From Auanema rhodensis (lineage: Eukaryota > Nematoda > Chromadorea > Rhabditida > Rhabditidae): a DNA stretch of 64,000 bases. Below, piece by piece: positions 24,052 through 37,389 of the stretch; position 1 is the first letter of the stretch, and each line of letters begins with the position of its first letter. Location of the stretch: positions 434,001 through 498,000 of the forward strand of contig OZ059895.1 in assembly GCA_964057225.1 (NCBI GenBank), written 5' to 3'. The notes beneath the pieces were generated by a model. It worked only from the letters and a program-made list of their open reading frames with translations, was not told where the DNA came from and did not search any database. A program made the position numbers and the translations under genes.

Positions 24052-26157
24052 GTTATGATCGTTTGAAAAATGATGCATTAGTGTATGTTGAGTTTCCATG
24101 TACACTCAACATTGCTTCCAAAAACATTTTGACAAAAATTTTTTCGAAACATTTCAAAATAATTTAGCAAAAAGTAGATGTTTTTAGATTCCTTTTTTTG
24201 AGGCAAAGACGATGGACAATGTTATTCAACGAAAAAATTAATTCTTCAGGGTGAAAATCGAGGATATATGTGTGAACTTATATCAGTTGATATCTCGGTG
24301 CATTTTTAAGTTAGCGCAAATCTGATAACACAAATCGACGCAGCTTAAAAATCCGCATCGAATGCACTATACTACATTGAGAAACGCTTAATACAAAAAT
24401 TAGTTATGATCGTTTGAAAAATGATGCAATAGTGTATGTTGAGTTTCCATGTACACTCAACATTGCTTCCAAAAACATTTTGACAAAACTTTTTTCGAAA
24501 CATTTCAAAATAATTTAGCAAAAAGTAGATGTTTTTAGATTCCTTTTTTCAAGGCAAAGACGATGGATAATGTTATTCAACGAAAAAATTAATTCTTCAG
24601 GGAGAAAATCGAGGATATAAGTGTGAACTTATATCAGTTGATATCTCGGGGCATTTTTAAGCTAGCGCAAATCTGATAACACAAATCGACGCAGCTTAAA
24701 AATCCGCATCGAATGCACTATACTACATTGAGAAACGCTTAATACAAAAATTAGTTATGATCGTTTGAAAAATGATGCATTAGTGTATGTTGAGTTTCCA
24801 TGTACACTCAACATTGCTTCCAAAAACATTTTGACAAAAATTTTTTCGAAAAATTTCAAAATAATTTAGCAAAAAGTAGATGTTTTTAGATTCCTTTATT
24901 CAAGGCAAAGACGATGGACAATGTTATTCAACGAAAAAATTAATTCTTCAGGGAGAAAATCGAGGATATAAGTGTGAACTTATATCAGTTGATATCTCGG
25001 TGCATTTGTAAGCTAGCGCAAATCTGATAACACAGATCGACGCAGCTTAAAAATCCGCATCGAGTGCACTATACTACATTGAGAAACGCTTAATACAAAA
25101 ATTAGTTATGATCGTTTGAAAAATGATGCATTAGTGTATGTTGAGTTTCCATGTACACTCAACATTGCTTCCAAAAACATTTTGACGAAAATTTTTTCGA
25201 AAAATTTCAAAATAATTTAGCAAAAAGTAGATGTTTTTAGATTCCTTTTTTTGAGGCAAAGACGATGGACAATGTTATTCAACGAAAAAATTAATTCTTC
25301 AGGGTGAAAATTGAGGATATAAGTGTGAACTTATATCAGTTGATATCTCGGTGCATTTTTAAGTTAGCGCAAATCTGATAACACAGATCGACGCAGCTTA
25401 AAAATTCGCATCGAATGCACTATACTACATTGAGAAACGCTTAATACAAATATTAGTTATGATCGTTTGAAAAATGATGCATTAGTGTATGTTGAGTTTC
25501 CATGTACACTCAACATTGCTTCCAAAAACATTTTGACAAAAATTTTTTCGAAACATTTCAAAATAATTTAGCAAAAAGTAGATGTTTTTAGATTCCTTTT
25601 TTTGAGGCAAAGACGATGGACAATGTTATTCAACGAAAAAATTAATTCTTCAGGGTGAAAATCGAGGATATATGTGTGAACTTATATCAGTTGATATCTC
25701 GGTGCATTTTTAAGTTAGCGCAAATCTGATAACACAAATCGACGCAGCTTAAAAATCCGCATCGAATGCACTATACTACATTGAGAAACGCTTAATACAA
25801 AAATTAGTTATGATCGTTTGAAAAATGATGCAATAGTGTATGTTGAGTTTCCATGTACACTCAACATTGCTTCCAAAAACATTTTGACAAAACTTTTTTC
25901 GAAACATTTCAAAATAATTTAGCAAAAAGTAGATGTTTTTAGATTCCTTTTTTCAAGGCAAAGACGATGGATAATGTTATTCAACGAAAAAATTAATTCT
26001 TCAGGGAGAAAATCGAGGATATAAGTGTGAACTTATATCAGTTGATATCTCGGGGCATTTTTAAGCTAGCGCAAATCTGATAACACAAATCGACGCAGCT
26101 TAAAAATCCGCATCGAATGCACTATACTACATTGAGAAACGCTTAATACAAAAATTA
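23350..26157 (+). repeat. Tetrameric duplication, two copies of 1404 bp
   Basis: Units at 23350-24753 and 24754-26157 match in order and share rare markers: CCTTTATTC, CATTTGTAAG, GACGAAAA, AATATTA, GATATATG, GCAATAG, GATGGATAATG and CTCGGGGC. GATGGATAATG at 24562 and 25966 is exactly 1404 bp apart and I saw it nowhere else, which marks a young duplication. It overlaps the second pentamer copy by two units, so it formed after the pentamer order. Confidence 0.85.
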
Positions 26158-29100
26158 GTTATGATCGTTTGAAAAATGATGCATTAGTGTATGTTGAGTT
26201 TCCATGTACACTCAACATTGCTTCCAAAAACATTTTGACAAAAGTTTTTTCGAAAAATTTCAAAATAATTTAGCAAAAAGTAGATGTTTTTAGATTTCAT
26301 TTTTCAAGGCAAAGACGATAGACAATGTTATTCAACGAAAAAATTAATTCTTCAGGGTGAAAATCGAGGATATAAGTGTGAACTTATATCAGTTGATATC
26401 TCGGTGCATTTTTAAGCTAGCGCAAATCTGATAACACAGATCGACGCAGCTTAAAAATCCGCATCGAATGCACTATACTACATTGAGAAACGCTTTATAC
26501 AAAAATTAGTTATGATCGTTTGAAAAATGATGCATTAGTGTATGTTGAGTTTCCATGTACACTCAACATTGCTTCCAAAAACATTTTGACAAAAATTTTT
26601 TTGAAAAATTTCAAAATAATTTAGCAAAAAGTAGATGTTTTTAGATTCCATTTTTCAAAGCAAAGACGATGGACAATGTTATTCAACGAAAAAATTAATT
26701 CTTCAGGGTGAAAATCGAGGATATAATTGTGAACTTATATCAGTTGATATCTCGGTGCATTTTTAAGTTAGCGCAAATCTGATAACACAGATCGACGCAG
26801 CTTAAAAATTCGGATCGAATGCACTATACTACATTGAGAAACGCTTAATACAAAAATTAGTTATGATCGTTTGAAAAATGATGCATTAGTGTATGTTGAG
26901 TTTCCATGTACACTCAACATTGCTTCCAAAAACATTTTGACAAAAATTTTTTCGAAAAATTTCATAATAATTTAGCAAAAAGTAGATGTTTTTAGATCCC
27001 ATTTTTCAAGGCAAAGACAATGGACAATGTTATTCAACGAAAAAAATGATTCTTCAGGGTGAAAATCGAGGATATAAGTGTGAACTTATATCAGTTGATA
27101 TCTCGGTGCATTTTTAAGTTAGCGCAAATCTGATAACACAAATCGACGCAGCTTAAAAATCCGCATCGAATGCACTATACTACATTGAGAAACGCTTAAT
27201 ACAAAAATTAGTTATGATCGTTTGAAAAATGATGCAATAGTGTATGTTGAGTTTCCATGTACACTCAACATTGCTTCCAAAAACATATTGACAAAACTTT
27301 TTTCGAAACATTTCAAAATAATTTAGCAAAAAGTAGATGTTTTTAGATTCCTTTTTTCAAGGCAAAGACGATGGACAATGTTATTCAACGAAAAAATTAA
27401 TTCTTCAGGGAGAAAATCGAGGATATAAGTGTGAACTTATATCAGTTGATATCTCGGGGCATTTTTAAGCTAGCGCAAATCTGATAACACAAATCGACGC
27501 AGCTTAAAAATCCGCATCGAATGCACTATTTTACATTGAGAAACGCTTAATACAAAAATTAGTTATGATCGTTTGAAAAATGATGCATTAGTGTATGTTG
27601 AGTTTCCATGTACACTCAACATTGCTTCCAAAAACATTTTGACAAAAATTTTTTCGAAAAATTTCAAAATAATTTAGCAAAAAGTAGATGTTTTTAGATT
27701 TCATTTTTCAAGGCAAAGACGATAGACAATGTTATTCAACGAAAAAATTAATTCTTCAGGGTGAAAATCGAGGATATAAGTGTGAACTTATATCAGTTGA
27801 TATCTCGGTGCATTTTTAAGCTAGCGCAAATCTGATAACACAGATCGACGCAGCTTAAAAATCCGCAGCGAATGCACTATACTGCATTGAGAAACGCTCA
27901 ATACAAAAATTAGTTATGATCGTTTGAAAAATGATGCATTAGTGTATGTTGAGTTTCCATGTACACTCAACATTGCTTCCAAAAACATTTTGACAAAAAT
28001 TTTTTTGAAAAATTTCAAAATAATTTAGCAAAAAGTAGATGTTTTTAGATTTCATTTTTCAAGGCAAAGACGATAGACAATGTTATTCAACGAAAAAATT
28101 AATTCTTCAGGGTGAAAATCGAGGATATAAGTGTGAACTTATATCAGTTGATATCTCGGTGCATTTTTAAGCTAGCGCAAATCTGATAACACAGATCGAC
28201 GCAGCTTAAAAATCCGCATCGAATGCACTATACTGCATTGAGAAACGCTCAATACAAAAATTAGTTATGATCGTTTGAAAAATGATGCATTAGTGTATGT
28301 TGAGTTTCCATGTACACTCAACATTGCTTCCAAAAACATTTTGACAAAAATTTTTTTGAAAAATTTCAAAATAATTTAGCAAAAAGTAGATGTTTTTAGA
28401 TTCCATTTTTCAAAGCAAAGACGATGGACAATGTTATTCAACGAAAAAATTAATTCTTCAGGGTGAAAATCGAGGATATAAGTGTGAACTTATATCAGTT
28501 GATATCTCGGTGCATTTTTAAGTTAGCGCAAATCTGATAACACAGATCGACGCAGCTTAAAAATCCGCATCGAATGCGCTATACTACATTTAGAAACGCT
28601 TAATACAAAAATTAGTTATGATCGTTTGAAAAATGATGCATTAGTGTATGTTGAGTTTCCATGTACACTCAACATTGCTTCCAAAAACATTTTGACAAAA
28701 CTTTTTTCGAAACATTTCAAAATAATTTAGCAAAAAGTAGATGTTTTTAGATTCCTTTTTTCAAGGCAAAGACGATGGACAATGTTATTCAACGAAAAAA
28801 TTAATTCTTCAGGGAGAAAATCGAGGATATAAGTGTGAACTTATATCAGTTGATATCTCGGGGCATTTTTAAGCTAGCGCAAATCTGATAACACAAATCG
28901 ACGCAGCTTAAAAATCCGCATCGAATGCACTATACTACATTGAGAAACGCTTAATACAAAAATTAGTTATGATCGTTTGAAAAATGATGCATTAGTGTAT
29001 GTTGAGTTTCCATGTACACTCAACATTGCTTCCAAAAACATTTTGACAAAAATTTTTTCGAAAAATTTCAAAATAATTTAGCAAAAAGTAGATGTTTTTA

Positions 29101-30369
29101 GATTTCATTTTTCAAGGCAAAGACGATAGACAATGTTATTCAACGAAAAAATTAATTCTTCAGGGTGAAAATCGAGGATATAAGTGTGAACTTATATCAG
29201 TTGATATCTCGGTGCATTTTTAAGCTAGCGCAAATCTGATAACACAGATCGACGCAGCTTAAAAATCCGCATCGAATGCACTATACTACATTGAGAAAAG
29301 CTTTATACAAAAATTAGTTATGATCGTTTGAAAAATGATGCATTAGTGTATGTTGAGTTTCCATGTACACTCAACATTGCTTCCAAAAACATTTTGACAA
29401 AAATTTTTTTGAAAAATTTCAAAATAATTTAGCAAAAAGTAGATGTTTTTAGATTCCATTTTTCAAAGCAAAGACGATGGACAATGTTATTCAACGAAAA
29501 AATTAATTCTTCAGGGTGAAAATCGAGGATATAAGTGTGAACTTATATCAGTTGATATCTCGGTGCATTTTTAAGTTAGCGCAAATCTGATAACACAGAT
29601 CGACGCAGCTTAAAAATTCGGATCGAATGCACTATACTACATTGAGAAACGCTTAATACTAAAATTAGTTATGATCGTTTGAAAAATGATGCATTAGTGT
29701 ATGTTGAGTTTCCATGTACACTCAACATTGCTTCCAAAAACATTTTGACAAAAATTTTTTCGAAAAATTTCAAAATAATTTAGCAAAAAGTAGATGTTTT
29801 TAGATTCCTTTTTTCAAGGCAAAGACGATGGACAATGTTATTCAACGAAAAAATTAATTCTTCAGGGAGAAAATCGAGGATATAAGTGTGAACTTATATC
29901 AGTTGATATCTCGGGGCATTTTTAAGCTAGCGCAAATCTGATAACACAAATCGACGCAGCTTAAAAATCCGCATCGAATGCACTATACTACATTGAGAAA
30001 CGCTTAATACAAAAATTAGTTATGATCGTTTGAAAAATGATGCATTAGTGTATGTTGAGTTTCCATGTACACTCAACATTGCTTCCAAAAACATTTTGAC
30101 AAAAATTTTTTCGAAAAATTTCAAAATAATTTAGCAAAAAGTAGATGTTTTTAGATTTCATTTTTCAAGGCAAAGACGATAGACAATGTTATTCAACGAA
30201 AAAATTAATTCTTCAGGGTGAAAATCGAGGATATAAGTGTGAACTTATATCAGTTGATATCTCGGTGCATTTTTAAGCTAGCGCAAATATGATAACACAG
30301 ATCGACGCAGCTTAAAAATCCGCATCGAATGCACTATACTACATTGAGAAACGCTTAATACAAAAATTT
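26158..30369 (+). repeat. Twelve mosaic units, GATAG and GGGAGAAA types
   Basis: From here the GATTTCATTTTTCAAGG/GATAG type, absent further left, becomes common. Units at 27562 and 27913 share ACTGCATT and CTCAATAC. Units at 28966-30018 form a string (GAAAAGCTTTATAC; TGAAAAATTT with TCGGATCG and AATACTAAAA; GGGAGAAA with CTCGGGGC) that returns at 32476-33528. Some units look recombinant: 26860 joins a CAATGG front to a CAAATCG end, and 30019 joins a GATAG front to an AAATATG end. Confidence 0.7.
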
Positions 30370-32475
30370 GTTATGATCGTTTGAAAAATGATGCATTAGT
30401 GTATGTTGAGTTTCCATGTACACTCAACATTGCTTCCAAAAACATTTTGACAAAAATTTTTTCGAAACATTTCAAAATAATTTAGCAAAAAGTAGATGTT
30501 TTTAGATTCCTTTTTTCAAGGCAAAGACGATGGACAATGTTATTCAACGAAAAAATTAATTCTTCAGGGTGAAAATCGAGGATATAAGTGTGAACTTATA
30601 TCAGTTGATATCTCGGTGCATTTTTAAGCTAGCGCAAATCTGATAACACAAATCGACGCAGCTTAAAAATCCGCATCGAATGCACAATACTACATTGAGA
30701 AACGCTTAATACAAAAATTAGTTATGATCGTTTGAAAAATGATGCATTAGTGTATGTTGAGTTTCCATGTACACTCAACATTGCTTCCAAAAACATTTTG
30801 ACAAAAATTTTTTCGAAAAATTTCAAAATAATTTAGCAAAAAGTAGATGTTTTTAGATTTCATGTTTCAAGGCAAAGACGATAGACAATGTTATTCAACG
30901 AAAAAATTAATTCTTCAGGGTGAAAATCGAGGATATAAGTGTGAACTTATATCAGTTGATATCTCGGTGCATTTTTAAGTTAGCGCAAATCAGATAACAC
31001 AAATCGACGCAGCTTAAAAATCCGCATCGAATGCACTATACTACATTGAGAAACGCTTAATACAAAAATTAGTTATGATCGTTTGAAAAATGATGCAATA
31101 GTGTATGTTGAGTTTCCATGTACACTCAACATTGCTTCCAAAAACATATTGACAAAACTTTTTTCGAAACATTTCAAAATAATTTAGCAAAAAGTAGATG
31201 TTTTTAGATTCCTTTTTTCAAGGCAAAGACGATGGACAATGTTATTCAACGAAAAAATTAATTCTTCAGGGAGAAAATCGAGGATATAAGTGTGAACTTA
31301 TATCAGTTGATATCTCGGGGCATTTTTAAGCTAGCGCAAATCTGATAACACAAATCGACGCAGCTTAAAAATCCGCATCGAATGCACTATACTACATTGA
31401 GAAATGCTTAATACAAAAATTAGTTATGATCGTTTGAAAAATGATGCATTAGTGTATGTTGAGTTTCCATGTACACTCAACATTGCTTCCAAAAACATTT
31501 TGACAAAAATTTTTTCGAAAAATTTCAAAATAATTTAGCAAAAAGTAGATGTTTTTAGATTTCATTTTTCAAGGCAAAGACGATAGACAATGTTATTCAA
31601 CGAAAAAATTAATTCTTCAGGGTGAAAATCGAGGATATAAGTGTGAACTTATATCAGTTGATATCTCGGTGCATTTTTAAGCTAGCGCAAATCTGATAAA
31701 ACAGATCGACGCAGCTTAAAAATCCGCATCGAATGCACTATACTGCATTGAGAAACGCTCAATACAAAAATTAGTTATGATCGTTTGAAAAATGATGCAT
31801 TAGTGTATGTTGAGTTTCCATGTACACTCAACATTGCTTCCAAAAACATTTTGACAAAAATTTTTTTGAAAAATTTCAAAATAATTTAGCAAAAAGTAGA
31901 TGTTTTTAGATTCCATTTTTCAAAGCAAAGACGATGGACAATGTTATTCAACGAAAAAATTAATTCTTCAGGGTGAAAATCGAGGATATAAGTGTGAACT
32001 TATATCAGTTGATATCTCGGTGCATTTTTAAGTTAGCGCAAATCTGATAACACAGATCGACGCAGCTTAAAAATTCGGATCGAATGCACTATACTACATT
32101 GAGAAACGCTTAATACAAAAATTAGTTATGATCGTTTGAAAAATGATGCATTAGTGTATGTTGAGTTTCCATGTACACTCAACATTGCTTCCAAAAACAT
32201 TTTGACAAAAATTTTTTCGAAAAATTTCAAAATAATTTAGCAAAAAGTAGATGTTTTTAGATTCCATTTTTCAAGGCAAAGACAATGGACAATGTTATTC
32301 AACGAAAAAAATGATTCTTCAGGGTGAAAATCGAGGATATAAGTGTGAACTTATATCAGTTGATATCTCGGTGCATTTTTAAGCTAGCGCAAATATGATA
32401 ACACAGATCGACGCAGCTTAAAAATCCGCATCGAATGCACTATACTACATTGAGAAACGCTTAATACAAAAATTT
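30370..32475 (+). repeat. Six-unit block, copy 1 of a 4914-bp-spaced duplication
   Basis: Units here carry the rare markers CACAATAC, GATTTCATGTTTC, AAATCAGATAAC, ACATATTGAC, GATAAAACAG with ACTGCATT, and a CAATGG/AAATATG unit, in that order. The same six-unit string with the same markers is at 35284-37389, 14 units downstream. The unit at 31072 has a private GAAATGCTT. Confidence 0.85.
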
Positions 32476-35283
32476 GTTATGATCGTTTGAAAAATGATGC
32501 ATTAGTGTATGTTGAGTTTCCATGTACACTCAACATTGCTTCCAAAAACATTTTGACAAAAATTTTTTCGAAAAATTTCAAAATAATTTAGCAAAAAGTA
32601 GATGTTTTTAGATTTCATTTTTCAAAACAAAGACGATAGACAATGTTATTCAACGAAAAAATTAATTCTTCAGGGTGAAAATCGAGGATATATGTGTGAA
32701 CTTATATCAGTTGATATCTCGGTGCATTTTTAAGCTAGCGCAAATCTGATAACACAGATCGACGCAGCTTAAAAATCCGCATCGAATGCACTATACTACA
32801 TTGAGAAAAGCTTTATACAAAAATTAGTTATGATCGTTTGAAAAATGATGCATTAGTGTATGTTGAGTTTCCATGTACACTCAACATTGCTTCCAAAAAC
32901 ATTTTGACAAAAATTTTTTTGAAAAATTTCAAAATAATTTAGCAAAAAGTAGATGTTTTTAGATTCCATTTTTCAAAGCAAAGACGATGGACAATGTTAT
33001 TCAACGAAAAAATTAATTCTTCAGGGTGAAAATCGAGGATATAAGTGTGAACTTATATCAGTTGATATCTCGGTGCATTTTTAAGATAGCGCAAATCTGA
33101 TAACACAGATCGACGCAGCTTAAAAATTCGGATCGAATGCACTATACTACATTGAGAAACGCTTAATACTAAAATTAGTTATGATCGTTTGAAAAATGAT
33201 GCATTAGTGTATGTTGAGTTTCCATGTACACTCAACATTGCTTCCAAAAACATTTTGACAAAAATTTTTTCGAAAAATTTCAAAATAATTTAGCAAAAAG
33301 TAGATGTTTTTAGATTCCTTTTTTCAAGGCAAAGACGATGGACAATGTTATTCAACGAAAAAATTAATTCTTCAGGGAGAAAATCGAGGATATAAGTGTG
33401 AACTTATATCAGTTGATATCTCGGGGCATTTTTAAGCTAGCGCAAATCTGATAACACAAATCGACGCAGCTTAAAAATCCGCATCGAATGCACTATACTA
33501 CATTGAGAAACGCTTAATACAAAAATTAGTTATGATCGTTTGAAAAATGATGCATTAGTGTATGTTGAGTTTCCATGTACACTCAACATTGCTTCCAAAA
33601 ACATTTTGACAAAAATTTTTTCGAAAAATTTCAAAATAATTTAGCAAAAAGTAGATGTTTTTAGATTTCATTTTTCAAGGCAAAGACGATAGACAATGTT
33701 ATTCAACGAAAAAATTAATTCTTCAGGGTGAAAATCGAGGATATAAGTGTGAACTTATATCAGTTGATATCTCGGTGCATTTTTAAGCTAGCGCAAATCT
33801 GATAACACAGATCGACGCAGCTTAAAAATCCGCATCGAATGCACTATACTACATTGAGAAAAGCTTTATACAAAAATTAGTTATGATCGTTTGAAAAATG
33901 ATGCATTAGTGTATGTTGAGTTTCCATGTACACTCAACATTGCTTCCAAAAACATTTTGACAAAAATTTTTTTGAAAAATTTCAAAATAATTTAGCAAAA
34001 AGTAGATGTTTTTAGATTCCATTTTTCAAAGCAAAGACGATGGACAATGTTATTCAACGAAAAAATTAATTCTTCAGGGAGAAAATCGAGGATATAAGTG
34101 TGAACTTATATCAGTTGATATCTCGGGGCATTTTTAAGCTAGCGCAAATCTGATAACACAAATCGACGCAGCTTAAAAATCCGCATCGAATGCACTATAC
34201 TACATTGAGAAACGCTTAATACAAAAATTAGTTATGATCGTTTGAAAAATGATGCATTAGTGTATGTTGAGTTTCCATGTACACTCAACATTGCTTCCAA
34301 AAACATTTTGACAAAAATTTTTTCGAAAAATTTCAAAATAATTTAGCAAAAAGTAGATGTTTTTAGATTTCATTTTTCAAGGCAAAGACGATAGACAATG
34401 TTATTCAACGAAAAAATTAATTCTTCAGGGTGAAAATCGAGGATATAAGTGTGAACTTATATCAGTTGATATCTCGGTGCATTTTTAAGCTAGCGCGAAT
34501 CTGATAACACAGATCGACGCAGCTTAAAAATCCGCATCGAATGCACTATACTACATTGAGAAAAGCTTTATACAAAAATTAGTTATGATCGTTTGAAAAA
34601 TGATGCATTAGTGTATGTTGAGTTTCCATGTACACTCAACATTGCTTCCAAAAACATTTTGACAAAAATTTTTTTGAAAAATTTCAAAATAATTTAGCAA
34701 AAAGTAGATGTTTTTAGATTCCATTTTTCAAAGCAAAGACGATGGACAATGTTATTCAACGAAAAAATTAATTCTTCAGGGTGAAAATCGAGGATATAAG
34801 TGTGAACTTATATCAGTTGATATCTCGGTGCATTTTTAAGTTAGCGCAAATCTGATAACACAGATCGACGCAGCTTAAAAATTCGGATCGAATGCACTAT
34901 ACTACATTGAGAAACGCTTAATACAAAAATTAGTTATGATCGTTTGAAAAATGATGCATTAGTGTATGTTGAGTTTCCATGTACACTCAACATTGCTTCC
35001 AAAAACATTTTGACAAAAATTTTTTCGAAAAATTTCAAAATAATTTAGCAAAAAGTAGATGTTTTTAGATTCCATTTTTCAAGGCAAAGACAATGGACAA
35101 TGTTATTCAACGAAAAAAATGATTCTTCAGGGTGAAAATCGAGGATATAAGTGTGAACTTATATCAGTTGATATCTCGGTGCATTTTTAAGCTAGCGCAA
35201 ATATGATAACACAGATCGACGCAGCTTAAAAATCCGCATCGAATGCACTATACTACATTGAGAAACGCTTAATACAAAAATTT
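32476..35283 (+). repeat. Eight units between the two copies of the six-unit block
   Basis: The segment holds two versions of a string that starts with GAAAAGCTTTATAC units (32476, 33529 and 34231). The unit at 33880-34230 is a hybrid: its first part is the TGAAAAATTT/CAAAGC type and its last part the GGGAGAAA/CTCGGGGC/CAAATCG type. The unit at 32476 carries CAAAACAAAG and GATATATG, the subfamily that dominates after 52 kb. Confidence 0.75.
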
Positions 35284-37389
35284 GTTATGATCGTTTGAAA
35301 AATGATGCATTAGTGTATGTTGAGTTTCCATGTACACTCAACATTGCTTCCAAAAACATTTTGACAAAAATTTTTTCGAAACATTTCAAAATAATTTAGC
35401 AAAAAGTAGATGTTTTTAGATTCCTTTTTTCAAGGCAAAGACGATGGACAATGTTATTCAACGAAAAAATTAATTCTTCAGGGTGAAAATCGAGGATATA
35501 AGTGTGAACTTATATCAGTTGATATCTCGGTGCATTTTTAAGCTAGCGCAAATCTGATAACACAAATCGACGCAGCTTAAAAATCCGCATCGAATGCACA
35601 ATACTACATTGAGAAACGCTTAATACAAAAATTAGTTATGATCGTTTGAAAAATGATGCATTAGTGTATGTTGAGTTTCCATGTACACTCAACATTGCTT
35701 CCAAAAACATTTTGACAAAAATTTTTTCGAAAAATTTCAAAATAATTTAGCAAAAAGTAGATGTTTTTAGATTTCATGTTTCAAGGCAAAGACGATAGAC
35801 AATGTTATTCAACGAAAAAATTAATTCTTCAGGGTGAAAATCGAGGATATAAGTGTGAACTTATATCAGTTGATATCTCGGTGCATTTTTAAGTTAGCGC
35901 AAATCAGATAACACAAATCGACGCAGCTTAAAAATCCGCATCGAATGCACTATACTACATTGAGAAACGCTTAATACAAAAATTAGTTATGATCGTTTGA
36001 AAAATGATGCAATAGTGTATGTTGAGTTTCCATGTACACTCAACATTGCTTCCAAAAACATATTGACAAAACTTTTTTCGAAACATTTCAAAATAATTTA
36101 GCAAAAAGTAGATGTTTTTAGATTCCTTTTTTCAAGGCAAAGACGATGGACAATGTTATTCAACGAAAAAATTAATTCTTCAGGGAGAAAATCGAGGATA
36201 TAAGTGTGAACTTATATCAGTTGATATCTCGGGGCATTTTTAAGCTAGCGCAAATCTGATAACACAAATCGACGCAGCTTAAAAATCCGCATCGAATGCA
36301 CTATACTACATTGAGAAACGCTTAATACAAAAATTAGTTATGATCGTTTGAAAAATGATGCATTAGTGTATGTTGAGTTTCCATGTACACTCAACATTGC
36401 TTCCAAAAACATTTTGACAAAAATTTTTTCGAAAAATTTCAAAATAATTTAGCAAAAAGTAGATGTTTTTAGATTTCATTTTTCAAGGCAAAGACGATAG
36501 ACAATGTTATTCAACGAAAAAATTAATTCTTCAGGGTGAAAATCGAGGATATAAGTGTGAACTTATATCAGTTGATATCTCGGTGCATTTTTAAGCTAGC
36601 GCAAATCTGATAAAACAGATCGACGCAGCTTAAAAATCCGCATCGAATGCACTATACTGCATTGAGAAACGCTCAATACAAAAATTAGTTATGATCGTTT
36701 GAAAAATGATGCATTAGTGTATGTTGAGTTTCCATGTACACTCAACATTGCTTCCAAAAACATTTTGACAAAAATTTTTTTGAAAAATTTCAAAATAATT
36801 TAGCAAAAAGTAGATGTTTTTAGATTCCATTTTTCAAAGCAAAGACGATGGACAATGTTATTCAACGAAAAAATTAATTCTTCAGGGTGAAAATCGAGGA
36901 TATAAGTGTGAACTTATATCAGTTGATATCTCGGTGCATTTTTAAGTTAGCGCAAATCTGATAACACAGATCGACGCAGCTTAAAAATTCGGATCGAATG
37001 CACTATACTACATTGAGAAACGCTTAATACAAAAATTAGTTATGATCGTTTGAAAAATGATGCATTAGTGTATGTTGAGTTTCCATGTACACTCAACATT
37101 GCTTCCAAAAACATTTTGACAAAAATTTTTTCGAAAAATTTCAAAATAATTTAGCAAAAAGTAGATGTTTTTAGATTCCATTTTTCAAGGCAAAGACAAT
37201 GGACAATGTTATTCAACGAAAAAAATGATTCTTCAGGGTGAAAATCGAGGATATAAGTGTGAACTTATATCAGTTGATATCTCGGTGCATTTTTAAGCTA
37301 GCGCAAATATGATAACACAGATCGACGCAGCTTAAAAATCCGCATCGAATGCACTATACTACATTGAGAAACGCTTAATACAAAAATTT
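35284..37389 (+). repeat. Six-unit block, copy 2 of a 4914-bp-spaced duplication
   Basis: It matches 30370-32475 in order and in its rare markers (CACAATAC, GATTTCATGTTTC, AAATCAGATAAC, ACATATTGAC, GATAAAACAG). The similarity stops downstream, where 32476 starts a CAAAAC unit but 37390 starts a CAAGG unit. Upstream, the preceding units share only their ends (AAATATG and TTTGTTATG), so one boundary of the duplication lies inside a unit. Confidence 0.85.
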
